From Rhodocyclales bacterium (GTDB taxonomy: Bacteria; Pseudomonadota; Gammaproteobacteria; Burkholderiales; Rhodocyclaceae): a stretch of 64,000 nt of DNA. Position numbers and translations under genes: made by a program. Positions 36,601-46,468 of the stretch are shown piece after piece; positions within the stretch are counted from its first letter, which is position 1, and the number at the start of each line of letters is the position of its first letter. A model generated the notes under the pieces. The model did no database searches. It was not told where the DNA came from and saw nothing but the letters and a program-made list of their open reading frames with translations. The DNA lies in NCBI GenBank assembly GCA_028292485.1, contig JAQGMG010000005.1, positions 124,001-188,000 on the forward strand. The letters run 5' to 3'.

Positions 36601-36636
36601 AAAAACCGCCTGCCGGGCAACCGGCAGGCGGTTTTT
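36601..36636 (+). terminator. Intrinsic terminator of PEP-CTERM gene
   Basis: AAAAACCGCCTGCCGG and its complement form a perfect 16-base-pair stem around a GCAA tetraloop, ending in TTTTT, 23 bases after the PEP-CTERM stop. It should also stop transcription from the minus-strand dacB gene. Confidence 0.93.
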
Positions 36637-36743
36637 CTTTGTGCGTCGAGAAAGCAGCGCGGGGACTATCGACAAAGGGCCGCGCCATGGCAGACGCCGA
36701 TCCAGTCCAGTACGCGCGAGTTGCAGGACGGATCCCGTGACTC

Positions 36744-38249
36744 CTACCTGGGGGCCCGGGCTAACTGCGTCGCGCCTTCGAACACGCGATTCACTGCGGC
36801 GATCGTGGCAGCCTCAGCCTGATCCGCGCGTGGGTCATTGACCATCATGACAAATACCTGCCATTGTCCGGCCGCGTCTTGTACGAAGCCGGCGGTGCTC
36901 ATCACGTCATTGAGTGAGCCTGTTTTCAGGTAGGCGCGACCCGACACGGATTGCGCGCCAAAACGGCGCCTGGCCGTGCCGTCTTCTCCAGCAATCGGCA
37001 ACGTGGCGACCAGATCGGGCATGCGCGGGCTATGCCACATCGTTTGTAGCAGGCTGCCCAGCCCTGCGGCGCTGATGCGCTCGCGGCGTGATAGACCAGA
37101 GCCGTTTTCCAGCACCAGACCGGGCAGGTCGATCTGGCGAAAAGCCAGCCACTCGCGGATGCGTTGTTCGCTTTGTGCCAGGCTGACAGGCGTGCGTGCT
37201 TCCGTGAAGCCAAGGGTGAGAAAAACGTGACGCGCCATCACGTTGTTCGAAAACTTGTTCATGTCGCGCAGCACTTCTGCCAGCGTGGGCGAGCGCCATA
37301 TTGCCAGCGGCGCAATGTCGGAGGGTGCTACGCCCTCCCGGAGTCTGCCACGCAGCGTGCCGCCCAGCTCCGTCCATAGCGCGCGGAACACATTGCCGGC
37401 CAGACGCAGTCCATCCTGCATGGCCAGATTGAGCTGCTTTTCACCACAACCGGCAGGCATGCTGCCGATGAGCCTGAGGTGTTGGGTTTCGCCTTGCACG
37501 ACGATTTCACTGGCAATGCCAGTGCGCCAATCACCGCAGGGGCCCGCTGTGGCGACGAGCTTGTTGTCGATGACGAATGGCGCAAGCGGCACGAGATTCG
37601 TCACCTGGATTGCTTGTCCGATTGCGAGCGGCGTGAGACGCACACTGATCGCCTTGAAGTTGATCAGCAAGGCATCCGGGGTCGAGTTGTAAGCCCGCTG
37701 CGGCTGATCATCGAAGTCGGTGGCTGATGACGGCGTGAACAGGCTGCGGTCAATGACCAGATCGCCGCGGATATCGCGCAGGCCGCGACTGCGCAAGTCC
37801 CGCAGGAAGCTGCCGAAGCGGTCCCAGGTGAGGGCGGGGTCGCCACCGCCGCGCAGCACGAGATTGCCCGTCAGCACACCATCGCGTAGATCACCTTGCG
37901 CGTAGGCCTCGGTAGTCCATGTGTAGCCCGGCCCCAGCAATTCGAGTGCTGCGCTGCTAGTGAGGAGCTTCATGACCGATGCAGGGTTGAATGCCTCGGT
38001 GATGTTGTGTTGAAGCGTCGGGGCGCCGCCGTTGGCGGGTGCGACCCAAAGCGCTACGTGACTGGCAGGAATGCCGGCGGATTTCAGTGCTGCGGCGATC
38101 GGATCGGGCAGCGCTGCGTGGGCAGCAAGGCATTCGCAAAAGAGCGCCAGCGCAGCTAGCCTGCGCGCGATCTTTCTGGTTTTTTTCTTGTTCGGCCAAG
38201 CGATGAGATGCCGACCTTGTACTAACGTTGTCGCATCCGCAGGCCTCAT
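36744..38249 (-). CDS. dacB: D-alanyl-D-alanine carboxypeptidase/endopeptidase (PBP4, DacB)
   Basis: PBP4-type enzymes trim and cut peptidoglycan cross-links in the periplasm. The three active-site motifs are present: NPASVMK (SxxK, about residue 91), FSNNVMA (SxN) and LKTGSL (KTG). A signal peptide (KIARRLAALALFCECLAAHA) follows a basic stretch. The start is doubtful; ATG 38249 and 38267 are possible and no strong ribosome site is seen. It ends 108 bases from the PEP-CTERM terminator and is preceded by a LysR gene. Confidence 0.88.
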   Translation of the reverse strand: MRPADATTLVQGRHLIAWPNKKKTRKIARRLAALALFCECLAAHAALPDPIAAALKSAGIPASHVALWVAPANGGAPTLQHNITEAFNPASVMKLLTSSAALELLGPGYTWTTEAYAQGDLRDGVLTGNLVLRGGGDPALTWDRFGSFLRDLRSRGLRDIRGDLVIDRSLFTPSSATDFDDQPQRAYNSTPDALLINFKAISVRLTPLAIGQAIQVTNLVPLAPFVIDNKLVATAGPCGDWRTGIASEIVVQGETQHLRLIGSMPAGCGEKQLNLAMQDGLRLAGNVFRALWTELGGTLRGRLREGVAPSDIAPLAIWRSPTLAEVLRDMNKFSNNVMARHVFLTLGFTEARTPVSLAQSEQRIREWLAFRQIDLPGLVLENGSGLSRRERISAAGLGSLLQTMWHSPRMPDLVATLPIAGEDGTARRRFGAQSVSGRAYLKTGSLNDVMSTAGFVQDAAGQWQVFVMMVNDPRADQAEAATIAAVNRVFEGATQLARAPR

Positions 38250-38350
38250 TTGCCACGCAAATGACATATGCAGAAGCGCCGGCTTCGGCGGTAGAGTACG
38301 CATGCGATGAGAATAAAATGCCGGTGCGCTGGCTTCGTGATGCTGAACGT

Positions 38351-39220
38351 TCATGCAATCAGCGCTTCGAAGGCCAGGGCGGCCTGGCTGATCGGGCGCC
38401 GCGGCAGGCGCAGACGATAGAGCTCGCGCGACAGGTCGTTACCAGCAAGCTTCAGCTCCACGACCTTGCCGAGCGCCAGCTGATCTTCCGCGCATACGCG
38501 CGGCACCATGCCCAGGCCGAGACCGGCGGCGACGCTTTGCACGATGGCCTCGTTGCTGCCGACTTCCTGCACCCGCCCCATGGCAATGCCGAGTCGCGCA
38601 AGCTCACGTTCTACGACCTCACGGCTGCCTGAGCCTGGCTCGCGCAGAATCCAGGTGCGATGATTGAGTTTGCTGGCTTCCAGTGGCTTGTTGCCTTGCT
38701 GACTTTCACGCGGCGCGACGATGACCATGCGTTCCTGTCGCCATGCGCGCAGTTCGAGGCGTTCGTCATCGACCGGCCCCTCGACGAGCGCCACGTCTAC
38801 CTCCGTGTCGAGCAGCCACTGCGCGACGGCCTGTGTGTTGCCGGCCTGCACACGTACCGTGACGCCGGAGTGATCGCGGACGAACGCTGCCACCAGTGGT
38901 GGCAGCCAGTAAGTTGCAATCGTCGTACTGGCGCCAATGACCAGCGTGCCGCGATCCATCGCGTAGAAAGCCTGGACGGCATCCACTGCGGCATGCTCGA
39001 GCGCGAAAATGTCTTTGGCATAGGCGTAAAGCACCTTGCCGGGTTCGGATACCTGGAATTGCCGGCCACCACGATCAAGCAAGACAACGTCGAGCTGCGA
39101 TTCGAGCTCACGTACTGCCTTGGAGACTGCAGGTTGGCTGACCTCGAGCGCATCTGCAGCGCGCGAGAAGCTCTTGTTTTCGACGACGGTGGCGAAAATG
39201 CGCAGTAAATGAAGATTCAT
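38351..39220 (-). CDS. LysR-family transcriptional regulator
   Basis: The 289-residue protein has the LysR helix-turn-helix at residues 3-60 (LLRIFATVVENKSFSRAA, then SQPAVSKAVRELES), and a periplasmic-binding-like effector domain with VIGASTTIATYWLPP. It resembles CbbR/CysL-type regulators. It lies 101 bases upstream of dacB on the same strand. The effector and target are unknown; the neighbouring intergenic regions are candidates for its binding site. Confidence 0.9.
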   Translation of the reverse strand: MNLHLLRIFATVVENKSFSRAADALEVSQPAVSKAVRELESQLDVVLLDRGGRQFQVSEPGKVLYAYAKDIFALEHAAVDAVQAFYAMDRGTLVIGASTTIATYWLPPLVAAFVRDHSGVTVRVQAGNTQAVAQWLLDTEVDVALVEGPVDDERLELRAWRQERMVIVAPRESQQGNKPLEASKLNHRTWILREPGSGSREVVERELARLGIAMGRVQEVGSNEAIVQSVAAGLGLGMVPRVCAEDQLALGKVVELKLAGNDLSRELYRLRLPRRPISQAALAFEALIA

Positions 39221-39333
39221 GTTCGAGGTGGCGGTAGTGGCACGAGCGTAGCGTAGCGGAATCGTGGAACAGTCGTCGAATAAAGAAGAGTCCGCATGAT
39301 GCCGTGGCCCGCTTGCGTTTCATTGCACTCCGA

Positions 39334-40509
39334 CTATGGCCATGCTCTCGCGCCAAACATCATGCGCTTGGCAACGAAATGTCGCAGGGGAGGCAACATG
39401 TCCAGCGCCAGTAATCCGGCGCCGCGAGCGTGGCTGAGCAGCGGGTTGTCATTGGAGAACAGGCGCACCAGGCCATCGGTAAAACCGGCTGTACCCCAAC
39501 GGTCGGCGCGACGGCTGCGGGCATGGCGCGCGAGCACATCGGCTGCGCCGGGATCGGCACAGGCACGCAATGTCTCGGCCAGATCCCATACGTCGCGCAA
39601 GCCAAGATTGAAACCCTGGCCGGCGACAGGGTGCAAGGTCTGTGCGGCGTTGCCAAGCCACACGGTACGGGCACTCACGGTTGCGCGACGAAGGCGCATG
39701 ACAAGTGGGTAGCTGTTGCGGTCACGCAGATTGGCAAATTTCACGTTGCCACCGAAGGCTGCATGCAAACGGACAAGCAGGGTTTCATCCGACAAGGCAT
39801 TGAGTGCCGCCAACTGGTCCGGACTTACGGTCCACACGACTGCATAGTCGTTGCCGAGGGGCAGCAAGGCGATCGGTCCGTCAGGCGTGAAGCGCTCACG
39901 CGCCAGATTGCGATGTGGATGAACAGGGGTGACACGCAGCAGCAACGCGTGCTGGTCGTAGTCACGCGAAACGATCGAATCGTTCGTCCTGCCTTCGCTG
40001 GCGGCAGGCGTGATCTGGCCTTCACAGCACACGGCCAGACTGCCGCACACGTTGCGCATTTCGCCTGCATTGTTACGCAGGCTGAGCGAGATCTGTTCAG
40101 GCGCTGCGGCGAGGCTTTCGACACGCGCGTCGAACTCGATCTGCAGGCCTTGGGCAGCGATGCGCTGCGACATTTTAGAGACCAGCGCCGTGGCGGGTAT
40201 TACATAACCAAGCGCAGGCAGGCCGTATTCGGCTTGGCGCAGCTCGGTGCGGCCAAACGCGCCGCGTTGCGATATGTGAATCGTTTCGATAGGCGTGGCG
40301 GCGGCCGCTGGCCAGGCACCGAGCGCTTCGAGCAACTGGCGGCTGCCGTGCGATAGCGCGAGCACGCGCGCATCGTGCTGAGCTGCGTCGGCGCGTCGGG
40401 CGTCGAGTATGCGTACTGCATGACCCTGCGCTGAGAGGCGCAGCGCGGCGGCGAGGCCGATCGGGCCGGCGCCGATGATGAGAACAGGCTGGGTGCTAGC
40501 GGCGGTCAT
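39334..40509 (-). CDS. ubiH: Ubiquinone hydroxylase UbiH
   Basis: UbiH is the flavin monooxygenase acting in the O2-dependent hydroxylation steps of ubiquinone synthesis. FAD binding is at LIIGAGPIGLAAALRL near the N-terminus and at GNAAQTLHPVAGQGFNLG near residue 285, where the asparagine and glutamine are the UbiH variant of the usual GDAAH motif. The likely start ATG 40509 overlaps the pepP stop by 14 bases. The length is about 391 residues. Confidence 0.9.
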   Translation of the reverse strand: MTAASTQPVLIIGAGPIGLAAALRLSAQGHAVRILDARRADAAQHDARVLALSHGSRQLLEALGAWPAAAATPIETIHISQRGAFGRTELRQAEYGLPALGYVIPATALVSKMSQRIAAQGLQIEFDARVESLAAAPEQISLSLRNNAGEMRNVCGSLAVCCEGQITPAASEGRTNDSIVSRDYDQHALLLRVTPVHPHRNLARERFTPDGPIALLPLGNDYAVVWTVSPDQLAALNALSDETLLVRLHAAFGGNVKFANLRDRNSYPLVMRLRRATVSARTVWLGNAAQTLHPVAGQGFNLGLRDVWDLAETLRACADPGAADVLARHARSRRADRWGTAGFTDGLVRLFSNDNPLLSHARGAGLLALDMLPPLRHFVAKRMMFGARAWP

Positions 40510-41845
40510 CGACGTCGGACATGACGATCTCGATGTCACTTACCGTTTTTGGCGTGCCGATGGTGAGGATGTCGTGACCGCTTGCTGTGATGAGTACATC
40601 GTCCTCGATACGCACGCCGATATTCCAGAACGCTGCGGGTACGTCTTCGCCAGGCCGGATATAGCACCCCGGCTCGACCGTGATGACCATGCCGGGCTCA
40701 AGCGCACGCCATTGTCCTTTGACCTTGTATTCGCCGGCATCGTGCACGTCGAGCCCCAGCCAGTGGCCGGTGCGGTGCATGTAGAAGCGGCGATAGCTGC
40801 CCGATTCGAGCACGCCGTCGAGGCTGCCGCTCAGCAAGCCGAGGTCGATCATGCCTTGTGCCAGCACCTTTACGGCTGCATCGTGTGTCGTGTCGTAGGT
40901 CTGGCCCGGGCGGGCATGTTCCAGCGCGGCATATTGCGATGCCAGCACGAGTTCATAGACGTCTTTTTGTGGGCCGCTAAAGCGGCCATTGACTGGGAAT
41001 GTCCGGGTGATGTCGGAGGCATAGCCATCGAGTTCGCAACCGGCGTCGATGAGTAGCAGGTCGCCGTCTCTCAGTTGCGCATCGTTGCTGACGTAGTGCA
41101 GCACGCAGGCATTCGCGCCGCCCGCGACAATGGAGTTGTAGGCGACCGATTGGCTGCCCGCGCGGCGGAACTCGTGCAGCAGCTCGGCCTCGATTTCATA
41201 TTCGAAACATTCCGGTCGCGTCGCGCGCATCGCACGTTTGTGTGCACGGCCGCTGATGATGGCAGCGGTGCGCATGGTGTCGACTTCGACCGCATCCTTG
41301 AACAGGCGCATCTCGTCGAGCAAGGTACGCACATCGCGTACATCGGCGGGCGCCTGCACGCCGTTGCGCCCCTGGGCGCGCACGGTGTTGAGCGCGTCGA
41401 GAACCCGTGCGTCCTGTGCAACGTCATAACCGAGTGCGTACCACAGTGCTGGCTGGTTCCCGATCAACTCGGGCAGGCGGCTGGTGAGCATCTCGACCGG
41501 ACAGGCCTCGTCGAAACCGAAGGTCTCGCGTGCTGCGGTGGGGCCGTAGCGGAAGCCATCCCATATTTCGCGCTCGGCATTTTTTTCGCGGCAGAACAAT
41601 ACGCTGTGCGCGGCTGCGGGGTCGCTGCCGACTACCATCACCAGCATGGCCTCAGGCTCCGTGAAGCCGGTCAGGTAGTGAAAATAGCTGTCGAAGCGAT
41701 AGGCATATTCGGTATCGCGGTTGCGACGCCGCTCGGGCGCTGTCGGGATGATGGCGACACCGCCGCCCACTGCGGCGATGCGTTGCGCAAGGCGATCGCG
41801 GCGAGCGGCGGTGGCGGCAAGTTGCGGGGTGGTCGGGGCGGGCAT
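40496..41845 (-). CDS. pepP: Xaa-Pro aminopeptidase PepP
   Basis: PepP removes N-terminal residues before proline. The metal-binding set is visible: DAGCELDGYASDITRTFP (two aspartates), HRTGHWLGLDVHD (histidine), ITVEPG and VRIEDDV (glutamates). The length of 449 residues is close to E. coli PepP. ATG 41845 is preceded by GAGG. It shares an operon with murU and ubiH, the usual order in this class. Confidence 0.95.
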   Translation of the reverse strand: MPAPTTPQLAATAARRDRLAQRIAAVGGGVAIIPTAPERRRNRDTEYAYRFDSYFHYLTGFTEPEAMLVMVVGSDPAAAHSVLFCREKNAEREIWDGFRYGPTAARETFGFDEACPVEMLTSRLPELIGNQPALWYALGYDVAQDARVLDALNTVRAQGRNGVQAPADVRDVRTLLDEMRLFKDAVEVDTMRTAAIISGRAHKRAMRATRPECFEYEIEAELLHEFRRAGSQSVAYNSIVAGGANACVLHYVSNDAQLRDGDLLLIDAGCELDGYASDITRTFPVNGRFSGPQKDVYELVLASQYAALEHARPGQTYDTTHDAAVKVLAQGMIDLGLLSGSLDGVLESGSYRRFYMHRTGHWLGLDVHDAGEYKVKGQWRALEPGMVITVEPGCYIRPGEDVPAAFWNIGVRIEDDVLITASGHDILTIGTPKTVSDIEIVMSDVDDRR

Positions 41846-41879
41846 GTAGGCCTCTTGGATGGCGGTAAATGCTGTCGGA

Positions 41880-42611
41880 TCAGCGTGAGTTGAGAGCCTG
41901 CGCGGCGGGGGACAGGGCTTTGAGCTGTGCGTCCACTTCGGCGAGACGTTCCGGTGTGCCGACATCGATCCAGCGACCGGTGAAGTGTTCGCCCGTTGCA
42001 CGGTTATTGGCAATGGCGATCTGCAGGAAGGGCGCGAGCTGGGCTTTCTCGCCTGCCGTGATGCCTGTAAATAGCTCTGAGCGATATACGCCGATGCCGG
42101 AAAACGTGAGTCGTGTGGCGGGCAGGGTGGTGAGCTGGCACACGCTGGAGCGTTCGTTTTTCAATAGATTGAAATCGCCCGCAGGATGATGTGGCGGGTT
42201 ATCCACCAGCGCTAGATGCGCATGGGCGCCTTGGGTAATGCCGACGATACCGCGCGCCACGAAACGCTCGAAATCGATGTTGCACCAGATGTCGCCATTG
42301 ACCACGAGAAATGGCGCATAGCCCAGCAAGGGCAGCGCCTTGGCAATGCCACCTGCCGTCTCCAGCGCTTCCGGCTCGGCGGAGTAGTGGATATTCACAT
42401 TCCATACGTGGCCGTCGCCCAGCGTCTCTTCGATCATGTAGCCGAGATGGGCGTGGTTGATGACGATCTCGTTGAAGCCCGCCGCGGCGAGGCGTTCGAT
42501 ATGCCACACGATGAGGGGTTTGCCACCGACGGGCAGCAGTGGCTTGGGCGCGTGGTCGGTGAGCGGGCGCATACGTTCGCCACGGCCCGCGGCGAGGATC
42601 ATTGCTTTCAT
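41880..42611 (-). CDS. murU: N-acetylmuramate-1-phosphate uridylyltransferase MurU
   Basis: MurU makes UDP-MurNAc from MurNAc-1-phosphate, bypassing the de novo route in wall recycling. The motif AAGRGERMRPLTDHAPKPLL and VNGDIWCNIDF fit the family. The length, 243 residues, is typical. Its partner kinase AmgK is at 52105-53112. The reaction is known for Pseudomonas; here it is inferred from similarity and the presence of AmgK in the window. Confidence 0.85.
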   Translation of the reverse strand: MKAMILAAGRGERMRPLTDHAPKPLLPVGGKPLIVWHIERLAAAGFNEIVINHAHLGYMIEETLGDGHVWNVNIHYSAEPEALETAGGIAKALPLLGYAPFLVVNGDIWCNIDFERFVARGIVGITQGAHAHLALVDNPPHHPAGDFNLLKNERSSVCQLTTLPATRLTFSGIGVYRSELFTGITAGEKAQLAPFLQIAIANNRATGEHFTGRWIDVGTPERLAEVDAQLKALSPAAQALNSR

Positions 42612-42650
42612 GAGTCCAGCGCTTTCATTGCTCCGCCCTCTTCTATGGGT

Positions 42651-43607
42651 CTATTCATGGCCTTCGTGCGCAGACGCTTTCTCGTAAGCCTCGACAATAC
42701 GCGCGACCAGCGGATGGCGCACGACATCTTCCTTGAGAAAACGCGTGAAAGCGATGCCGCGTACCTCGCTCAGGATGCGCGCTGCTTCAAGAAGGCCGCT
42801 CTTGTGGCCGCGCGGCAGATCGATCTGGGTCAGGTCGCCGGTGACGACCGAGCGTGAGCCGATACCGACGCGCGTCAGGAACATCTTCATCTGCTCGGGC
42901 GTGGTGTTCTGCGCTTCATCGAGAATGATAAATGCATTGCTGAGCGTGCGCCCGCGCATGAACGCCAGCGGCGCAACCTCGATGCACTGACGCTCGAACA
43001 TCTTCGCCACGCGATCAAAGCCCATCAGCTCATATAGCGCATCGTAAAGCGGGCGCAGATAGGGGTCGACCTTCTGCGACAGGTCGCCAGGCAGAAAACC
43101 GAGACGTTCGCCCGCTTCGACAGCCGGGCGGGTGAGGATGATGCGCTCGACCTGCTGACGCTCGAAGGCATCGACTGCGCAGGCCACGGCGAGATAGGTC
43201 TTGCCGGTGCCGGCAGGCCCGATGCCAAAGGTAATGTCGTGTCCCTGGATATTACGGATGTAATCGACCTGACGCGGCGTGCGGCCATGCAGATCGCCCT
43301 TGCGCGTCAGCAGCCCGGTCACCGGCTGGGCAGTCTGGTCGAGATTGTTCTGCTCGATGACGCCGAGCTGGATCTTGGCCACTTCAAGCGGCTCGTTGGC
43401 CTGCTCATAGAAACGCCGTAGCGCTTGGGCCGCGCGCTGGGTCTGTGGCGTCTCGCCGCGCAGCTTGAAGTGTTCGCCACGCCGGGCGATGGCTACATCG
43501 TACGCAGCCTCGATTTGCCGGATGTTTTCGTCAAGCGCGCCGCACAGATTGGCCAGACGCTGGTTGTCGAGCGGCGTGAGGGTAAGGTCGAGAGCGTGTG
43601 GCTTCAT
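42651..43607 (-). CDS. ybeZ: PhoH-like ATPase (YbeZ)
   Basis: The protein is a PhoH-family nucleoside triphosphatase with Walker A ([14 protein letters not shown]) and Walker B ([10 protein letters not shown]). Family members act in RNA and ribosome metabolism alongside YbeY. The length is 318 residues. In most relatives ybeY follows it; here murU comes next, 39 bases downstream. miaB lies upstream beyond a metalloprotease gene. Confidence 0.92.
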   Translation of the reverse strand: MKPHALDLTLTPLDNQRLANLCGALDENIRQIEAAYDVAIARRGEHFKLRGETPQTQRAAQALRRFYEQANEPLEVAKIQLGVIEQNNLDQTAQPVTGLLTRKGDLHGRTPRQVDYIRNIQGHDITFGIGPAGTGKTYLAVACAVDAFERQQVERIILTRPAVEAGERLGFLPGDLSQKVDPYLRPLYDALYELMGFDRVAKMFERQCIEVAPLAFMRGRTLSNAFIILDEAQNTTPEQMKMFLTRVGIGSRSVVTGDLTQIDLPRGHKSGLLEAARILSEVRGIAFTRFLKEDVVRHPLVARIVEAYEKASAHEGHE

Positions 43608-43635
43608 TGACTGAACATAGGCTGAATCATCCCGC

Positions 43636-46419
43636 TCAGGCTGGCGAGCGGGTCATTTTGGCACTAAGCGCCTCGTCAAGTGTAGAGAGGCTGTCTTCAA
43701 GGTGAGCGCGCGTTTCGGCTGAATAGCTCTTGCCGCCGCGTTGCAGGGCCTGCTGCAGCCGCGCGCGCAATGCCCGGGCGTCGCTGCGGGCAAGGCTGCG
43801 TACGTCTGGCGCGGTTGGCCGGGCAGCGGTGAGGATGGCTGATACACGCGATAGCCAGGCGCGTTGCAGGTTGCGCCGGAGCAAGTTGATGTCCTTGCTG
43901 CCATCGAGCTCCTGCCAGATCGCATTCTGCAAGGTGCTCAGGAGTTCGGACAGTGGCAGCGAACCGGAGCTGCGTGTGCGCAGCATCTCGGACTCGAGCA
44001 GGCGGATGGTCGTGCGGTCCGACAGTAGCTGATCAAGCACGCTGACCTGTGCCGACAATACACGGCTGACCAGCTGCAGATTGGGTTCCAGCGCGGTTGC
44101 ACCAGAGTAGGTGCCATCGAAGCGGTCGAAATGGTCGAGCGGCAGGCGTTGCAGCAGGGCCGGATCGATGCGGAAGCTTTCCGTTGCAAACAGGCTGCGT
44201 GTCAGCGTGTTCAGCGCATCGCGCTGCTCCAGTTCCGTGATGGGCAGGAAGCTCGACCGGGCTGCCGGCGAGGTCTGCCTGATGATGCGGATGCCGCCGA
44301 TCTTCTTTGCCAGTGTCTGGGCGCTATTGGCCAGCAAGGCTATGCTGCGATCCACCGATAGCCGTGCCTGCCCGTAGTAGGGGTCGTCGCCAGGCGGGCG
44401 GTGCGACAGCGCATCCCATTGTTCCTGCGCGAACTGCAGCCGCCGTGCAAACCACGCGCGTGTGTCCGAGCCCAGATCGAAACGGTTGGTGTCCGGGTCG
44501 ATGCCGGCGCTCTGACCTTCACCGCCCGCATCTATGTCATTGCCATAAGCCAGCAAAGGGTTGTTCTGGCCGCGCTCGGCAATCTGCTTGAGCGCATCTT
44601 TCTCGTCGCCGGCAGGCAGCGCCTTGTAACCATATTCGATTGCCCATGCGTCATACGGGCCAAGCACTTTTTGCAGATAGCCCGAAGATTTTTCGCCGAC
44701 AAGATTGATATTGGGCGGCACGTAATCCATGACCGAAGCCGATGTGCCGTTCCTGGTAACAAAGTCGACATCACGTAGCTGTGCCGGCGTGTAGGCGCGC
44801 GTGCCGAGAAAGTTGTGCGACAGGCCAAGGGTGTGGCCGACTTCGTGTGCGACTGTGACGCGGATGGTGTCCTGCACATAGGCTTCAGCTTCGGGGCTGT
44901 CCGGTGCGATGTCGCCGCGTGCGATGAGCGTATCGAGCGCATCCTGCATGTAGTTTGCAGCCTCTTCGCCGAAGTCGCAGCGTTCGTCATCGCCGCCGTG
45001 CGCATCTGCATGCGGCATCAGCAGGGCATTGCGTGTGGGCATGTCGCGCGAAACTTCGCGGCGTGAGGTACGCGTCCAGTTGTCGGCAACGATGATGTCG
45101 GCATCGAGGATTTCACCGGTACGCGGATCGGCGTTCGAGGGGCCGACGGCCAGCACGGTGTCGGTGCCGATGAACCAGCGCACCGATGCGTGATGCCGGT
45201 CAGCGGTGTCAAAGGTATCGGTATCCGTTTGCTGCTTGACGACGATGGCATTCTTGTAGCCAATTTGTTCGAAGGCGCTGTTCCACATCAGGATGCCCTC
45301 GCGCACCGCGTCGCGATAGCGTTCTGGCACATTGTTGTCGATCCAGTATGTGATCGGCTGCTTTGGCTCGGAGAGCGCCGCCGCTTCATCCTTCTTCTCT
45401 AACCGCCAGCGCTTGATGTAGTGGGTGCGCGGTGTTGGCGCGGTGTCGCTGCGGAAGTCCCAGCGCGTCTGGAAGAAATAACCGACGCGTGGGTCGGCGA
45501 GGCGCGGCGTCATCGGCTCCGGCAGAGCGGAGAAGCTGTAGTGAAAACGCATGGTCACGCTGCGCGCATCGGGCACGTTGCGCGGCAGGGCAAAGGCCGG
45601 CTGATTGGGTTGCGCTTGCGGAATGCGTGCGACAGCGTAGTGCAGCATGACCTCGAAGGCCGTTTCGTCGGCATTCGTATTCGCCTTGACGATCTGGCTA
45701 TTGGCTCGATCAAAGCCGTAACCCAGGCGATAAGCCGCTTCCAGCGAACTACCACCGGCGGGAATATCGCTCAGGATGAAGGCCGAGATGTCGATCAGGA
45801 CCGCTTTGGTGACGGGCTGTGGCTGGCTGACGATTGCGGCAACGCCGAGCAGGCTGTCCGGAAAGGCTTGCGCAATATTGCGCTCCATCGGCTTGTTGCC
45901 ATCGGCAAAGAAGGTCGTATTGCGCTCGAACCACTGCACGCGGTCACCCGGAGCACGGCGAAATACGCCGATGTCGGCATCGAGCATCTCGCCCGAGAAC
46001 AGGCGGCGCTCGCCCAGGCCCTGCGTGCGATGAATGGCGAAGTAGAAAGGCCGGTTGAAGTCGGACTCGCGCAACTCGACAAAATAACGATCGTCCTTTT
46101 GCCAGATGGTGAAGAATCCCTCGGTCTTCCTGAAGTCCTTGATCAGGTCATTGAACGGACGCAATGCCGGATTGGGTGTCGGTGCGCTGGACGACGAAGC
46201 CGCGCTTGCACTTGCAAGGGGTTGCGATGCACTGGTCGGCACAGCCACCGGCGCTGAGGCCGCCGTCAGGGGTGTTGCTATCGGCGCGCTCGCCAGGGCC
46301 GCGACTTTCGGGGCAGGCACATTCAGCGGGGAAGATGGCTGCGGTGTCGGCGCGACCATGCTTGTTGCGGAGCAGGCAACCAGCAGTGCGCTGATCAGGC
46401 CTGCGGCAATACTCGACAT
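43636..46419 (-). CDS. Zinc-dependent metalloprotease lipoprotein (DUF5117-type)
   Basis: The protein is about 927 residues. A lipobox (LLVAC) follows a signal peptide near residue 16. A proline/alanine/serine-rich linker (about 20-95) leads to a large domain with the extended metzincin-like motif VAHEVGHTLGLSHNF (HExxHxxGxxH). The overall layout matches the DUF5117/DUF5118 zinc metalloprotease family found mainly in Gram-negative bacteria. The likely start ATG 46419 is 49 bases after the miaB stop; a longer frame from 46494 overlaps miaB. Its substrate is not known. Confidence 0.86.
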   Translation of the reverse strand: MSSIAAGLISALLVACSATSMVAPTPQPSSPLNVPAPKVAALASAPIATPLTAASAPVAVPTSASQPLASASAASSSSAPTPNPALRPFNDLIKDFRKTEGFFTIWQKDDRYFVELRESDFNRPFYFAIHRTQGLGERRLFSGEMLDADIGVFRRAPGDRVQWFERNTTFFADGNKPMERNIAQAFPDSLLGVAAIVSQPQPVTKAVLIDISAFILSDIPAGGSSLEAAYRLGYGFDRANSQIVKANTNADETAFEVMLHYAVARIPQAQPNQPAFALPRNVPDARSVTMRFHYSFSALPEPMTPRLADPRVGYFFQTRWDFRSDTAPTPRTHYIKRWRLEKKDEAAALSEPKQPITYWIDNNVPERYRDAVREGILMWNSAFEQIGYKNAIVVKQQTDTDTFDTADRHHASVRWFIGTDTVLAVGPSNADPRTGEILDADIIVADNWTRTSRREVSRDMPTRNALLMPHADAHGGDDERCDFGEEAANYMQDALDTLIARGDIAPDSPEAEAYVQDTIRVTVAHEVGHTLGLSHNFLGTRAYTPAQLRDVDFVTRNGTSASVMDYVPPNINLVGEKSSGYLQKVLGPYDAWAIEYGYKALPAGDEKDALKQIAERGQNNPLLAYGNDIDAGGEGQSAGIDPDTNRFDLGSDTRAWFARRLQFAQEQWDALSHRPPGDDPYYGQARLSVDRSIALLANSAQTLAKKIGGIRIIRQTSPAARSSFLPITELEQRDALNTLTRSLFATESFRIDPALLQRLPLDHFDRFDGTYSGATALEPNLQLVSRVLSAQVSVLDQLLSDRTTIRLLESEMLRTRSSGSLPLSELLSTLQNAIWQELDGSKDINLLRRNLQRAWLSRVSAILTAARPTAPDVRSLARSDARALRARLQQALQRGGKSYSAETRAHLEDSLSTLDEALSAKMTRSPA

Positions 46420-46468
46420 GAACGTACCGGGTCGTGACACGGGTACGGATAAAGGCGTAAGGATGTGA

